Positions 16,357 to 24,889 of a DNA stretch of 64,000 nucleotides are shown in pieces. A program made the position numbers and the translations under genes. The stretch comes from Alphaproteobacteria bacterium UBA6149 (GTDB taxonomy: Bacteria; Pseudomonadota; Alphaproteobacteria; Rickettsiales; UBA998). The notes under the pieces were generated by a model that was not told the DNA's origin, ran no database searches, and saw only the letters and a program-made list of their open reading frames with translations. The stretch covers positions 75,461-139,460 of the forward strand of contig DIUV01000044.1 in the NCBI GenBank assembly GCA_002423155.1. The letters are read 5' to 3'. Each line of letters opens with the position of its first letter. Within the stretch, counting starts at the first letter, position 1.

Positions 16357-17355
16357 ATGCAGCACGATTATAAAAACCTTACCGCCACTTACGATGTTTT
16401 GGGGATTGGCAGTGCAATTGTTGATATTTTAGCCTTAGTGGAGGATGAATTTCTGATTCGTGAGGCGCTCGACAAAGGTGGCATGTGCCTGATTGATGCA
16501 AAACGGGCGAATGAATTATATGAAAGCCTTGGTCAATGCACCGAATGTTCGGGTGGTTCGGTTGCCAATAGCTTGGCGGCAATTGCCTCATTAGGCGGTA
16601 AATCGGCTTTTATTGGTCGGGTGCATGAAGATGCGCTGGGGAAAATTTTTACCCATGATATGCGCTCAGTAGGGGTGGATTATACCACCGCACCTGCCAA
16701 ACACGGCAAACCCACTGCGCGTTGTATGGTGTGTGTAACTCCTGATGCACAGCGAACCATGGCAACTTATATTGGTGCCTCGTGTGAACTTAACACTACG
16801 GATATTGACGCACAAAAAATTGCTGATTCATCTATTATCTATGTAGAGGCTTATTTATGGGACTTGCCCGAAGCCAAAGACGCCATCCGCCAAGCGTTTG
16901 CCGAGGCAAAAAAAGCTGGTCGCAAAATAGCCTTTACCTTGTCTGACTCCTGGTGCGTAGATCGCCACCGCGCTGATTTCCTGGATTTTATTGCCGAATG
17001 CGTGGATGTATTATTCGCCAATGAGCATGAAATTTGCGCTTTATTTGAAACCGATGATTTAGAGCTAGCCTTAGAGAAAATTACTCCATTAGTTGATGTT
17101 ACCGCGGTTACTTTAGGGGAAAGAGGTAGTATTGTTTTGCAAGACCAACAACGAAATGACATTCCCGCACAAAATATCAGCAAATTAATCGACAGTACTG
17201 GCGCTGGTGATTTATTCGCCGCAGGCTTTTTATATGGCATCACCCAAGGTTGGAGCCTATATGAAAGTGCGGCATTAGGAAATTCCTGTGCAGCGGAGAT
17301 TATTCAACAATTGGGGGCGCGTCCACAACGCCCATTGAATAAATTGGTCGCTTAA
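16357..17355 (+). CDS. PfkB-family carbohydrate/adenosine kinase
   Basis: A 332-residue ribokinase-family sugar or nucleoside kinase, closest in pattern to the adenosine kinase-like proteins common in alphaproteobacteria. Visible family elements are DVLGIGSAIVDILA near residue 13, the substrate region GGSVANSLAAIASLGGKSAFIGRV near 65-90, and the C-terminal signature DSTGAGDLFAAGFLYG near 287 with the catalytic Asp and anion hole. Which substrate it uses (adenosine, ribose, other) cannot be decided from sequence alone. AAGGA lies 9 bases upstream of the ATG, and the ampG-like gene begins 6 bases after its stop. Confidence 0.9.
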   Translation: MQHDYKNLTATYDVLGIGSAIVDILALVEDEFLIREALDKGGMCLIDAKRANELYESLGQCTECSGGSVANSLAAIASLGGKSAFIGRVHEDALGKIFTHDMRSVGVDYTTAPAKHGKPTARCMVCVTPDAQRTMATYIGASCELNTTDIDAQKIADSSIIYVEAYLWDLPEAKDAIRQAFAEAKKAGRKIAFTLSDSWCVDRHRADFLDFIAECVDVLFANEHEICALFETDDLELALEKITPLVDVTAVTLGERGSIVLQDQQRNDIPAQNISKLIDSTGAGDLFAAGFLYGITQGWSLYESAALGNSCAAEIIQQLGARPQRPLNKLVA

Positions 17356-17361
17356 AGCGCC

Positions 17362-18564
17362 ATGCAAAAAAAGCAACTCTTGCAAATATTTCTCTTAGCA
17401 TTTGCTTGTGGTTTACCGCGTCTATTAGTTGCCTCCACTTTATCTGCCCGTTTGGTGGATGCCGGGATTCAGCGCGCAGCAATTGGTTTGTTTGCTTATG
17501 TTGCTTTGCCTTATGCCTTTCATTTTGTTTGGGCGCCTTTAATGGATAATCTATCTGCACCTTTTGGTCTGGCAAGACTAGGTCGCAGAAGAGGCTGGAT
17601 ATTATTGACGCAAATATTACTAGTTCCTGCCATTATATTATTAGGCATCTTACAAAACCCTATTTATTTAGCCCTTGCTGCCGTACTGGTCGCCTTTTTA
17701 TCTTCCAGTCAAGACGTGGTGTCGGATGCATTTCGTGCAGAATATATTGCTAAAGAAAATCATGGAGAAGCCGCATCCTTAACAGTTTTTGGCTATCGCG
17801 TGGGTATGCTTGCATCAGGAGCTGGGGCATTGTTTCTTGCACAATATTTCAGTTGGCAATTTGCTTATTTTTGTATGGCAGCTTTGTTACCCCTAGGAAT
17901 GCTAACCGTTTGGTGGGTGCATGAGCCAGAATATAAAACCGCGCCCATTATCGCCACCAGCTTAAAAGACTGGCTCCGACAAGCATTTTTAACTCCCTTC
18001 AAACAATTTGCTGGACAACATAAAAATTGGCTGCACTTACTAGCCTTCATCATGTGCTTTCGCCTTGCAGAAGGGTTTGTCGGCTTCATGTCCACCCCGT
18101 TTTTTTTGGATATTGGTTTCAACAAAGAACAAATCGCCACCATCGCCAAACTTTATGGCTTTGGCGCAACCTTAGCAGGTACTTTCTTAGGCGGAATGTG
18201 CGTAAAATGGTTAGGCATGAAAAACGCACTTTTAGTTAGCTCCCTCACGCAAATACTCGGCGTCGGAACTTATATATTCGTCGCTTCTTTAGGTGCCAAC
18301 CAAATGGCGCTTGCCGTTGCCATCACCGCCGACAATCTCGCCGCAGGCATGGCAGGTTCCATCGGGGTTGCCTTTCTTATGGGGCTAACTAATCCCGCGC
18401 ATACTGCAACTCAATATGCACTGCTGGGCGCTTTAGCAACGTTTGCTTCCACTAGCTTAGCAGGTGGCGCTGGCTGGGTATCGCAAATTTTTGGCTGGCA
18501 GGCAATGTTTACGTTGGCAATGTTTTTGGGGCTGCCCGCGATTTGGCTGTGGCGGAAATTGTGA
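17362..18564 (+). CDS. AmpG-like major facilitator superfamily permease
   Basis: A 400-residue polytopic membrane protein of the AmpG/MFS group, which imports anhydro-muropeptides for peptidoglycan recycling. Typical elements are FACGLPRLLVASTLSARL near residue 13, HFVWAPLMDN near 55 and RLGRRRGWILLTQ near 70, followed by about ten further hydrophobic segments. An AmiD-like muropeptide amidase 11 bases downstream supports a recycling operon. Some AmpG-like transporters have other substrates, so the specificity is inferred. Confidence 0.85.
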   Translation: MQKKQLLQIFLLAFACGLPRLLVASTLSARLVDAGIQRAAIGLFAYVALPYAFHFVWAPLMDNLSAPFGLARLGRRRGWILLTQILLVPAIILLGILQNPIYLALAAVLVAFLSSSQDVVSDAFRAEYIAKENHGEAASLTVFGYRVGMLASGAGALFLAQYFSWQFAYFCMAALLPLGMLTVWWVHEPEYKTAPIIATSLKDWLRQAFLTPFKQFAGQHKNWLHLLAFIMCFRLAEGFVGFMSTPFFLDIGFNKEQIATIAKLYGFGATLAGTFLGGMCVKWLGMKNALLVSSLTQILGVGTYIFVASLGANQMALAVAITADNLAAGMAGSIGVAFLMGLTNPAHTATQYALLGALATFASTSLAGGAGWVSQIFGWQAMFTLAMFLGLPAIWLWRKL

Positions 18565-18574
18565 GGGTTGATTC

Positions 18575-19228
18575 ATGATAAAACTTCCCTCTCCTAATTA
18601 TAACCAACGACCCACTCCCATAAGTGCGTTGGTTTTTCATTATACGGGCATGCAGGATGCGGCTTCGGCTTTGGCGCGGCTTTGTGCGCAAGAGTCGCAA
18701 GTTTCGGCGCATTATGTGGTTGATGAAGCAGGCGAAATTTATCAGTTGGTGGCGGAAGAACATCGCGCATGGCATGCGGGGGTTAGTCATTGGCGCGGGA
18801 GAGATAATCTTAATGATTTTTCGGTGGGGATAGAAATAGTTAATCCGGGGCATGAATTTGGTTATCGTCCGTTTCCGCAAACGCAGATGGAAGCGGTGGC
18901 GCAATTAAGCTTGGCGATTATTAAGCGGCATGATATTCCTGTTTCTAACATATTGGGGCATTCCGACATTGCCCCCGCCCGCAAGCAAGATCCGGGAGAA
19001 TTATTCGCGTGGAAATGGCTGGCAGAGCAAGGAGTGGGCTATTTTCCTGTGTCTTCGGGTGAACTTATGGCTAGTGAGAAACTGGCAGATTATGGATATG
19101 CCACACATTTGAATTCTCTTGTTGATGTTATTAAAGCCTTTCAACGCCGCTTTCGACCAGCCGCAATAAATGGTGAATGGGATGATGAATGTGCTGGTTT
19201 ATTGGGTGCTTTACTGGGCAATTATTAA
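18575..19228 (+). CDS. N-acetylmuramoyl-L-alanine amidase, AmiD/AmpD type
   Basis: This 217-residue amidase_2 enzyme cleaves the lactyl-L-alanine bond of (anhydro)muropeptides. The zinc ligands are visible: His in LVFHYTG near residue 22, and GHSDIAPARKQDPG near 129, which supplies the second His and the Asp. The catalytic Glu lies in VGIEIVNPG near 89. The C-terminal ~70 residues resemble the peptidoglycan-binding helical domain of AmiD (VDVIKAFQRRFRP). No signal peptide is visible, so it may act in the cytosol like AmpD. GAGGG precedes the ATG, and the gene is coupled to the ampG-like permease. Confidence 0.9.
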   Translation: MIKLPSPNYNQRPTPISALVFHYTGMQDAASALARLCAQESQVSAHYVVDEAGEIYQLVAEEHRAWHAGVSHWRGRDNLNDFSVGIEIVNPGHEFGYRPFPQTQMEAVAQLSLAIIKRHDIPVSNILGHSDIAPARKQDPGELFAWKWLAEQGVGYFPVSSGELMASEKLADYGYATHLNSLVDVIKAFQRRFRPAAINGEWDDECAGLLGALLGNY

Positions 19229-19294
19229 CTTGACATTAATTATTGGTTAGCATAAAGGTAAGGCTCCTTTAAAACTAAGCCCTTGGAGGCTTTT

Positions 19295-19909
19295 ATGAAA
19301 ATTTTAAATCTGGTTGTGCAGTATTTTATTGGTATTCTTAAAGAAGCGTTAACGGCAATCAAGTCAATGTGTGGTTTGAAAAAGATATGCTGGTTGGAAG
19401 TGTTTCAACAAGTATTGAGGTTTTTGTTGTTGATTATCATTATATTAATCTCTTTTGTTGGGCTTTTGTCTTTTCTATTGGGGCTATCGGCTTTATTCTT
19501 GTTTCCATCCGAGCTTTTGCTCTTTAGTAGCGGTCTAAAATTGATTACCTCCAATCATGAATTAGTAGGTGTGATTGTGGTTTTTCTATTTGTGGTTTGT
19601 GGTGTTGTAGCCATGCTGTTGTGGGCGCTATGCAACCCCAGACTGTGCTGTAGTGCAAACTTGTTTTATGATTCTTGGATTTTGTTGCAGCTAACCATAA
19701 AAGTTGCGGCTAAATCTTGGGCATTTTCGTTTGTGTGCGCTATAATTGGTTTGTTGGTTGGTCTGTTAGTGTGGGCGTTGTATGATGATCAACCTGCTTT
19801 TCAATATAGCAAAGAATTTGCCATTTATTTTACCATGGCGGCGCAAATTTTTTCGCTAATTTGGTTTCCTACAACTGTTAAAGCAATTATTCAAAGCCGA
19901 AACGCTTAA
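19295..19909 (+). CDS. hypothetical polytopic membrane protein
   Basis: I do not recognise this 204-residue protein. The start at 19295 follows GGAGG by 6 bases; the preceding in-frame TTG has no ribosome site. The N-terminal ~35 residues are amphipathic and basic. Four hydrophobic segments follow: roughly residues 42-80 (LLLIIIILISFVGLLSFLL), 90-115 (LVGVIVVFLFVVCGVVAM), 145-170 (WAFSFVCAIIGLLVGLLVW) and a weaker C-terminal one (YFTMAAQIFSLIWF). A Cys pair lies between segments two and three (CNPRLCC). The gene has its own hairpin terminator and no obvious functional partner. Confidence 0.65.
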   Translation: MKILNLVVQYFIGILKEALTAIKSMCGLKKICWLEVFQQVLRFLLLIIIILISFVGLLSFLLGLSALFLFPSELLLFSSGLKLITSNHELVGVIVVFLFVVCGVVAMLLWALCNPRLCCSANLFYDSWILLQLTIKVAAKSWAFSFVCAIIGLLVGLLVWALYDDQPAFQYSKEFAIYFTMAAQIFSLIWFPTTVKAIIQSRNA

Positions 19910-19928
19910 AATACATTGCTTTGTTTCA

Positions 19929-19961
19929 CCCTTTCTTTGTGCAAACCACGCAAAGAAAGGG
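19929..19961. terminator. hairpin between convergent genes
   Basis: Perfect 11-base arms ccctttctttg (19929-19939) and caaagaaaggg (19951-19961) around an 11-base loop, placed between the stops of the membrane protein gene and convergent aroQ. There is no strong T-tract on either side. Confidence 0.6.
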
Positions 19962-19988
19962 GTTCCTGCAACTAGCTTACTATACTCA

Positions 19989-20423
19989 CTAGAAAGACAA
20001 TAACTTATACATCGCATCAATCGCCAACAAATAACCTTGGCTGCCCAGCCCAAAAACTCCCCCCTTAGCAATGGGCGAAATGTAAGAAAAATGCCGAAAT
20101 TCTTCCCGAGCGAAAATATTAGAAAGATGCACCTCGATGATGGGTATTTCCACGGCAGATAGCGCATCTCGCAAGGCAATTGATGTATGGCTATAGCCAG
20201 CAGGATTGATAATAATCCCCGAATATTTCTCCCGCGCGTCTTGCACCCAATTGACTAATTCGCCTTCATGGTTGCTTTGCTTACAATCTAAGTTTATAGA
20301 GAGTAAATTGGCTTTTGCGCGACATTGTTGCTCAATATCGCTCAAGGTTTCTCGTCCATAAATTTCTGGCTCTCTGGTGCCGAGTAAGTTTAGATTGGGG
20401 CCATTTAGTAACAATAGATTCAT
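19989..20423 (-). CDS. aroQ: type II 3-dehydroquinate dehydratase
   Basis: AroQ dehydrates 3-dehydroquinate to 3-dehydroshikimate in the shikimate pathway. The 144-residue length is right. The family motif [19 protein letters not shown] at the N-terminus carries the catalytic Tyr, [16 protein letters not shown] near residue 74 binds substrate, and EVHLSNI near 96 provides the catalytic His. The C-terminal [17 protein letters not shown] completes the fold. It is divergent from thiSG, and triple-hairpin repeat copy 2 lies between them. Confidence 0.97.
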   Translation of the reverse strand: MNLLLLNGPNLNLLGTREPEIYGRETLSDIEQQCRAKANLLSINLDCKQSNHEGELVNWVQDAREKYSGIIINPAGYSHTSIALRDALSAVEIPIIEVHLSNIFAREEFRHFSYISPIAKGGVFGLGSQGYLLAIDAMYKLLSF

Positions 20424-20439
20424 GATTTTATCCTTAATA

Positions 20440-20520
20440 TATAGAGATTCCTCTTTAAAATCACCCTAAACGGGAATCACTATACAAGCTTGCGACCGCA
20501 AGCTCGCCACTCGTGTGGCG
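20440..20520 (-). repeat. triple-hairpin element, copy 2 (reverse orientation)
   Basis: On the minus strand the order is A (CGCCAC-acga-GTGGCG, 20505-20520), B (AGCTTGC-ggtc-GCAAGCT, 20487-20504), C (TATAGTGATTCC at 20473-20484 pairing with GGAATCTCTATA at 20440-20451). Hairpins A and B keep pairing although their bases differ from copies 1 and 3. It fills most of the aroQ-thiS intergenic space. No TPP-riboswitch signature is seen. Confidence 0.8.
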
Positions 20521-20555
20521 TGAAAATAAAGAAGAAAGAAAAAAGAGTATAAAAT

Positions 20556-20756
20556 ATGCAGCTTATAGTAAATGGCGAAAAGCAAATATATGATATTTCT
20601 CTCAATATATCTGAATTATTGACAAAATTAGCTATAGATACACGCAAAATAGCGGTAGAACGTAACTTACAAATTGTTCCCAAATCTTGCTATGGTTCCC
20701 AAAATTTGCAAGACGGGGATATAATCGAAATTGTCGCTTTCATTGGTGGAGGATGA
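20556..20756 (+). CDS. thiS: sulfur carrier protein ThiS
   Basis: This 66-residue ubiquitin-like protein ends in GGG (AFIGGG), the C-terminal Gly that is adenylated and thiocarboxylated to carry sulfur into the thiazole of thiamine. The core IVPKSCYGSQNLQDGDIIEIV matches the family. thiG begins 3 bases after its stop. The ATG is preceded by AAAGAGTATAAAAT, a modest ribosome site. Confidence 0.93.
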   Translation: MQLIVNGEKQIYDISLNISELLTKLAIDTRKIAVERNLQIVPKSCYGSQNLQDGDIIEIVAFIGGG

Positions 20757-20759
20757 AAA

Positions 20760-21530
20760 ATGCATGATACATTAACCATCGCAGGTAAAGAATTCAACTC
20801 GCGTTTGCTGGTTGGTACGGGCAAATATAAAGACATGCCGCAAATGCAAGCCGCAATTGCCGCCAGTGGTGCAGAAATTGTCACCGTGGCGCTACGCAGA
20901 ATGGCGCTGGCTAATGGTGGCAATATCACCGACCATTTAGACCCCAATATTTACACTTATCTACCCAATAGCGCAGGTTGCTACAATGCGGAAGACGCCA
21001 TCCGCACCCTGCGTTTAGCGCGAGAAGCAGGCGGCGGTAAATTAGTAAAACTCGAAGTAATTGGTGACCCCAAAACCCTTTATCCGGATGTGGAACAAAC
21101 CTTGGCTGCCGCAAAAATCCTCGTTGCCGAAGGTTTCGACGTCATGGCTTATACTAATGATGACCCCATCATGGCAAAAAAATTAGAATTAGCTGGCTGC
21201 ATCGCCATCATGCCCCTAGCTGCCCCGATTGGTTCTGGGCTGGGCATTCAAAACCCTTTAAATATTCGTTTTATCGTTGAGCAAGCTAATGTGCCAATCT
21301 TGGTTGATGCTGGAGTGGGAACCGCTTCTGACGCCGCCCTTGCCATGGAACTCGGCTGTGATGCAGTATTGATGAACACCGCAATCGCCGAAGCACAAGA
21401 CCCCATAATGATGGCACGCGCCATGAAATTAGGGGTAGAAGCAGGACGGTTGGCATTCTTAGCAGGGCGCATGCAAAAACGCGAGTTTGCCGCAGCTTCG
21501 TCACCTGAAATGGGTAAAGTAACTAATTAA
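20760..21530 (+). CDS. thiG: thiazole synthase ThiG
   Basis: ThiG condenses deoxyxylulose phosphate, dehydroglycine and ThiS thiocarboxylate into the thiazole phosphate. The 256-residue TIM-barrel protein has [12 protein letters not shown] near residue 11, the Schiff-base Lys in [10 protein letters not shown] near 96, and the phosphate-binding ends [16 protein letters not shown] near 150 and [18 protein letters not shown] near 181. It directly follows thiS with only 3 bases between, forming a thiSG unit. Other thiamine genes (thiO/thiH, thiE, thiC) are not in the window. Confidence 0.97.
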   Translation: MHDTLTIAGKEFNSRLLVGTGKYKDMPQMQAAIAASGAEIVTVALRRMALANGGNITDHLDPNIYTYLPNSAGCYNAEDAIRTLRLAREAGGGKLVKLEVIGDPKTLYPDVEQTLAAAKILVAEGFDVMAYTNDDPIMAKKLELAGCIAIMPLAAPIGSGLGIQNPLNIRFIVEQANVPILVDAGVGTASDAALAMELGCDAVLMNTAIAEAQDPIMMARAMKLGVEAGRLAFLAGRMQKREFAAASSPEMGKVTN

Positions 21531-21554
21531 TAACGCTTTTAGGATACATTATAA

Positions 21555-22016
21555 CTAGCTATCTTCTGGCTGCCGCAAAGTTTCCTTTTTAGCGATATTT
21601 TTTGTATCAATATAGCTTTTCAAGATTAGTTCAGCGGTTGCTAGCGTTAAGCTTACTTCCCCGTCAGTTTCTTTTTCTGCCATAGCGTGGCGGAATAATT
21701 CAAAGATATATAAATCCTCATCTTCTGCGCTTAATTTTGCCCAAGATTGGCGGCGAATTGCTCGCATAGCCTGTTGGCGTGCCAACAAAAATATTTGCCT
21801 ATCTAACTGTATTGGGGAGGCAGAAGAAACTATTTCTGCTGGTGCGCAGCCCAATGCTTTGGATAAAGTTTCTATCCAGCCCAAGGTGAGCTGTAAACTA
21901 CCATTTTCCAGCTTAGAAATCTGACTTTTCGCTTTGCCAACCGATTCCGCGAGTTGCTCTTGGGTGAGCCCTCGGGATTTGCGGAGGTTCTTAACTCTAT
22001 TTTGTGTGTTTTCCAT
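21555..22016 (-). CDS. XRE-family transcriptional regulator
   Basis: A 153-residue protein with an N-terminal Cro/C1-type helix-turn-helix: VKNLRKSRGLTQEQLAESVGKA then SQISKLENGSLQLTL (about residues 8-45). The helical C-terminal part (LLARQQAMRAIRRQSWAKL) is of unknown function and resembles small regulators of stress or prophage origin. It lies between thiG and a small hypothetical gene with no clear partner, so its target is unknown. The ATG is preceded by an AT-rich region with short direct and inverted repeats that could be an autoregulatory operator. Confidence 0.85.
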   Translation of the reverse strand: MENTQNRVKNLRKSRGLTQEQLAESVGKAKSQISKLENGSLQLTLGWIETLSKALGCAPAEIVSSASPIQLDRQIFLLARQQAMRAIRRQSWAKLSAEDEDLYIFELFRHAMAEKETDGEVSLTLATAELILKSYIDTKNIAKKETLRQPEDS

Positions 22017-22205
22017 GGCTATTCTTATATACTCTAATTGTTACGAATTCGTTACCATGTTAAAGAAAAAATACTTTTTATAAAAGTTTCTAAAAGGGAA
22101 ATATTTTTGCAAGAATATGAATAATTGGTTAATAAATTAACTAATTATTAACCAATAGCTGCGATAACATAAACACATTCACAAAACAGTCGATTTCGGT
22201 AGATT

Positions 22206-22484
22206 ATGAACAATAATAGCAAGCAGCATAATGCATTCAATAATATAGAAGAATCAGTAATATTGCAATTTGCCGAACGGCTATTAGAAATGAGTGAGGT
22301 AGAGTTAATGGAAGCGTTTTCCACCCCCGATTATTATGCGGCACTGACGGAATTAAAGAAAAATATTAAGATAGTCATTCAGCGTCGCCAATCATCTATT
22401 CACCTACTAAAAAAAGCCTCTGCACGATTGGTAGATATGGAAAAATTAGATAATTTACATAATGAAGCACAGGATTTTGCATAA
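22206..22484 (+). CDS. hypothetical small helical protein
   Basis: This 92-residue ORF has no family I recognise. It is charged and almost entirely helical in appearance, with ILQFAERLLEMSEVELMEAF near residue 19 and LKKNIKIVIQRRQSSIHLLKK near 50, and lacks membrane segments. Codon use is like its neighbours. The upstream ribosome site is weak (GGTAG), so support is moderate. It sits 67 bases before tRNA-Leu. Confidence 0.5.
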   Translation: MNNNSKQHNAFNNIEESVILQFAERLLEMSEVELMEAFSTPDYYAALTELKKNIKIVIQRRQSSIHLLKKASARLVDMEKLDNLHNEAQDFA

Positions 22485-22551
22485 TTGTGCGATTTAATAA
22501 TAAATTTTGCTTGCACATAGTAGGATTAATATGCAAAAAGGATGCCTTGAT

Positions 22552-22636
22552 GCGGGTGTGGCGAAATTGGTAGACGCACCAGATTTAGGTTCTGGCGCCG
22601 CAAGGCGTGGGGGTTCAAGTCCCTCCACCCGCACCA
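22552..22636 (+). tRNA. tRNA-Leu (anticodon TAG)
   Basis: The sequence folds as a class II tRNA. The acceptor GCGGGTG pairs with CACCCGC, followed by A and an encoded CCA. The anticodon stem CCAGA/TCTGG encloses TTTAGGT, giving anticodon TAG for CUA codons. The long variable arm (CGCCGCAAGGCG) and the TTCAAGTCC T-loop are normal for leucine tRNA. Confidence 0.97.
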
Positions 22637-22670
22637 AGTTTATTTTTAGGCAGCCCTCAGCCCCAAAAAC

Positions 22671-23297
22671 ATGCAATCCATTTATTACATCCAAACTTTA
22701 TACATCGCCTCTTTCGTGGGTAGCGTTGCTTTTGCCTTGTCGGGTTTTTTGGTGGGCACGCGTAAGCATCTGGATGTGATGGGGATTTTTATTCTCGCTT
22801 TTTTAACTGCCAATGGCGGCGGCGTGGTGCGTGATTTATTGGTTGGGCGTGCGCCATCCATGCTGATTAGCACAGAGCCTTTCTGGTTAACTGCGGGAGT
22901 GGTCTGTTTGGCAACAATCTTCAAACTACAGCGCTTGGCAGGGCTGGAGCGGCGCTGGATATTTGTGGTGTGTGATGGGGTAGGGCTGGTGGCGTTTGGC
23001 GTTACGGGGGCGTTAATTGGTCTTGAAGAGCAGGTGCATTTCTTTGGCGTGCTTACCTTGTCACTCCTCACTGCAACGGGCGGAGGTATCATCCGCGATT
23101 TATTGGTTAACGAGGTTCCCGAAGTGCTGCATGGGGATTTTTATGGTAGTATTGCCCTGTTGCTGGGCGCAGCGTTATATGTATTAAATATGTTTGGATG
23201 GATAAATCCCGGATCTATTTTAAGCGTTTTCGCTGGCGCCTTTGCCATGCGGATATTTGCTTATAAGCAAAAATGGCGATTACCTAAGATTAAGTAA
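22671..23297 (+). CDS. TRIC/UPF0126 family cation channel
   Basis: A 208-residue membrane protein with two internally repeated units, each ending in the signature GGGxxRDLL (NGGGVVRDLLVGR near residue 47 and GGGIIRDLLVNEVP near 135). This is the UPF0126/YadS family, whose bacterial members are trimeric, TRIC-like channels reported to pass monovalent cations. About seven hydrophobic segments span the protein. The ORF begins 35 bases after the tRNA-Leu CCA end. It converges on the riboflavin operon; the stop-to-stop gap with ribH is 11 bases. Confidence 0.92.
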   Translation: MQSIYYIQTLYIASFVGSVAFALSGFLVGTRKHLDVMGIFILAFLTANGGGVVRDLLVGRAPSMLISTEPFWLTAGVVCLATIFKLQRLAGLERRWIFVVCDGVGLVAFGVTGALIGLEEQVHFFGVLTLSLLTATGGGIIRDLLVNEVPEVLHGDFYGSIALLLGAALYVLNMFGWINPGSILSVFAGAFAMRIFAYKQKWRLPKIK

Positions 23298-23308
23298 CCG
23301 CCAGAAGA

Positions 23309-23737
23309 CTAATCAAAAAAACGGTTCTTAATAGCCAGCATGGTCAAACAAGCCTCTACCGCAGCTTTGCCCTTGTTTTTGCGTGATGGCAAAGCGCGTT
23401 CCCACGCTTGTTCTTCATTTTCTACGGTTAGTACGCCATAACCAATGGGGGCTTGCTGATAAATAGCTAGTTCGTTGATTCCCCGTGCACTTTCAATACA
23501 CACATAATCATAATGGGTAGTTTCTCCGCGGATTACGCAGCCCAAAGCTACGAAGCCGTCATATAATTCTCCGCCTTCTAAAGCAAAAGCAATCGCCGCA
23601 GGAATTTCAAACGCACCAGGGACGCTGAGCACTTCAAACGTATGTCCCTGTTTTTGTAATTCTTCGCTAGCGCCTTGTACAAGGGCGGCGGTTATGTCTT
23701 TGTAGAAATCCGCCGCGACGATTAATATATTAGCCAT
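23309..23737 (-). CDS. ribH: 6,7-dimethyl-8-ribityllumazine synthase
   Basis: RibH joins 5-amino-6-ribitylaminouracil with dihydroxybutanone phosphate to make lumazine, the penultimate step of riboflavin synthesis. The 142-residue length is normal. Motifs are VPGAFEIPAAI near residue 39, ALGCVIRGETTHYDYV near 64 and PIGYGVLTVENEEQA near 96. It is the last gene of the operon ribD-ribE-ribBX-ribH. nusB, which often follows ribH, is not present. Confidence 0.96.
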   Translation of the reverse strand: MANILIVAADFYKDITAALVQGASEELQKQGHTFEVLSVPGAFEIPAAIAFALEGGELYDGFVALGCVIRGETTHYDYVCIESARGINELAIYQQAPIGYGVLTVENEEQAWERALPSRKNKGKAAVEACLTMLAIKNRFFD

Positions 23738-23759
23738 GATTATTATTCTCCTTTTGAGG

Positions 23760-24881
23760 TTAATACCTATTTGTAAGCGGCGTATAGCCAGATATATTTA
23801 AACCATAACCTTCTAACCCAATAACTGCGCGTTGGGTATCAGAAAGTAGCAACATGTTTTGCACGCCTAAATCCAGCAAAATTTGTGCGCCAATGCCGTA
23901 ATCACGTAAATCACGTTGGCTAGTGTTTTTATCCGCAGGTGCTTGGCGGCGGCTTAATATTTCGGAGATAGCTCCGGGGAGTGGATTGCGTAATAAAACT
24001 AAAACGCCGCAATCACTTTGGGCAATTTGCCGCAAAGCAGCTTGCAATGCACCGGTGCGCGGCTTATTTGCCTCTGCTAGCACATCATGCAGTACATCTA
24101 AGGCGTGCATTCTTACTAGAGTGGGTTTCTCAGGATGAGGAGTTCCTTTTACTAAGGCGATATGTTCGGTTTTGGTTAGGCGGTTTTGATAAACCACCAT
24201 TTTGAATTCGCCGCCATATTCACTAACAAAATCTGTTTCTTGTACACGCTCAATCAATCTTTCAAAGCGGCGGCGATAGGCTATCAAATCGGCAATCGTG
24301 GCGATTTTTAAATTATGTTCCTTGGCAAAAGGTATCAAATCGGGCAGGCGTGCCATGCTGCCATCATCATTCATAATCTCGCAAATTACTCCTGCTGGGT
24401 TTAGCCCGGCGAGGGTAGAAATATCCACCGCTGCTTCCGTATGCCCAGCACGAACTAACACGCCACCATCACGCGCCATGAGGGGAAATACGTGCCCCGG
24501 AGAAACAATATCAGAACTCGGGGCGGTTTTATCAATTGCCACCGCAATGGTGCGTGCACGATCGGCGGCGGAAATGCCCGTAGTTACCCCCTCACGCGCC
24601 TCAATGGAAATGGTAAAGGCGGTTTCGTGGCGCGAACCATTATGGCGTGCCATTAAAGGCAGATTCAGCTGTTCTACGCGCTCACGATTAAGCGCTAAGC
24701 AAATTAAGCCGCGCCCATATTTCGCCATAAAATTCACGGCTTTATCATCGCAATAATTGGCTGGTATAACTAAATCACCTTCATTTTCGCGCTGCTCATC
24801 ATCCACGAGGATAAACATTTTTCCTTGTTTGGCATCGGCAATTATATCTTCAATCGGGGAGAGATGTTGAGTATGGGGCAT
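23760..24881 (-). CDS. ribB: 3,4-dihydroxy-2-butanone-4-phosphate synthase with degenerate GTP cyclohydrolase II-like domain (RibBX type)
   Basis: The N-terminal ~200 residues are a normal RibB domain (LVDDEQRENEGDLVIPA near residue 25; RDGGVLVRAGHTEAAVDIS near 138) making dihydroxybutanone phosphate from ribulose 5-phosphate. The C-terminal ~160 residues align to GTP cyclohydrolase II but lack the zinc-binding Cys triad (normally CxxxxxxxxxCxC). The corresponding stretch here reads VRMHALDVLHDVLAEAN, so this half cannot work as RibA. This is the RibBX architecture known from several proteobacteria. GTP cyclohydrolase activity must come from a ribA elsewhere. The start is 8 bases after the stop of ribE. 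Confidence 0.9.
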   Translation of the reverse strand: MPHTQHLSPIEDIIADAKQGKMFILVDDEQRENEGDLVIPANYCDDKAVNFMAKYGRGLICLALNRERVEQLNLPLMARHNGSRHETAFTISIEAREGVTTGISAADRARTIAVAIDKTAPSSDIVSPGHVFPLMARDGGVLVRAGHTEAAVDISTLAGLNPAGVICEIMNDDGSMARLPDLIPFAKEHNLKIATIADLIAYRRRFERLIERVQETDFVSEYGGEFKMVVYQNRLTKTEHIALVKGTPHPEKPTLVRMHALDVLHDVLAEANKPRTGALQAALRQIAQSDCGVLVLLRNPLPGAISEILSRRQAPADKNTSQRDLRDYGIGAQILLDLGVQNMLLLSDTQRAVIGLEGYGLNISGYTPLTNRY

Positions 24882-24889
24882 GGTTTTTT

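Noticed and set aside
20424..20555. Possible TPP riboswitch upstream of thiS
   Set aside because: No CTGAGA or ACCTGA-type core; the region is the triple-hairpin repeat shared with unrelated genes.
22494..22694. Minus-strand ORF and a plus-strand ORF across the tRNA-Leu
   Set aside because: Both run through the tRNA gene, which is clear by structure; they are shadows.
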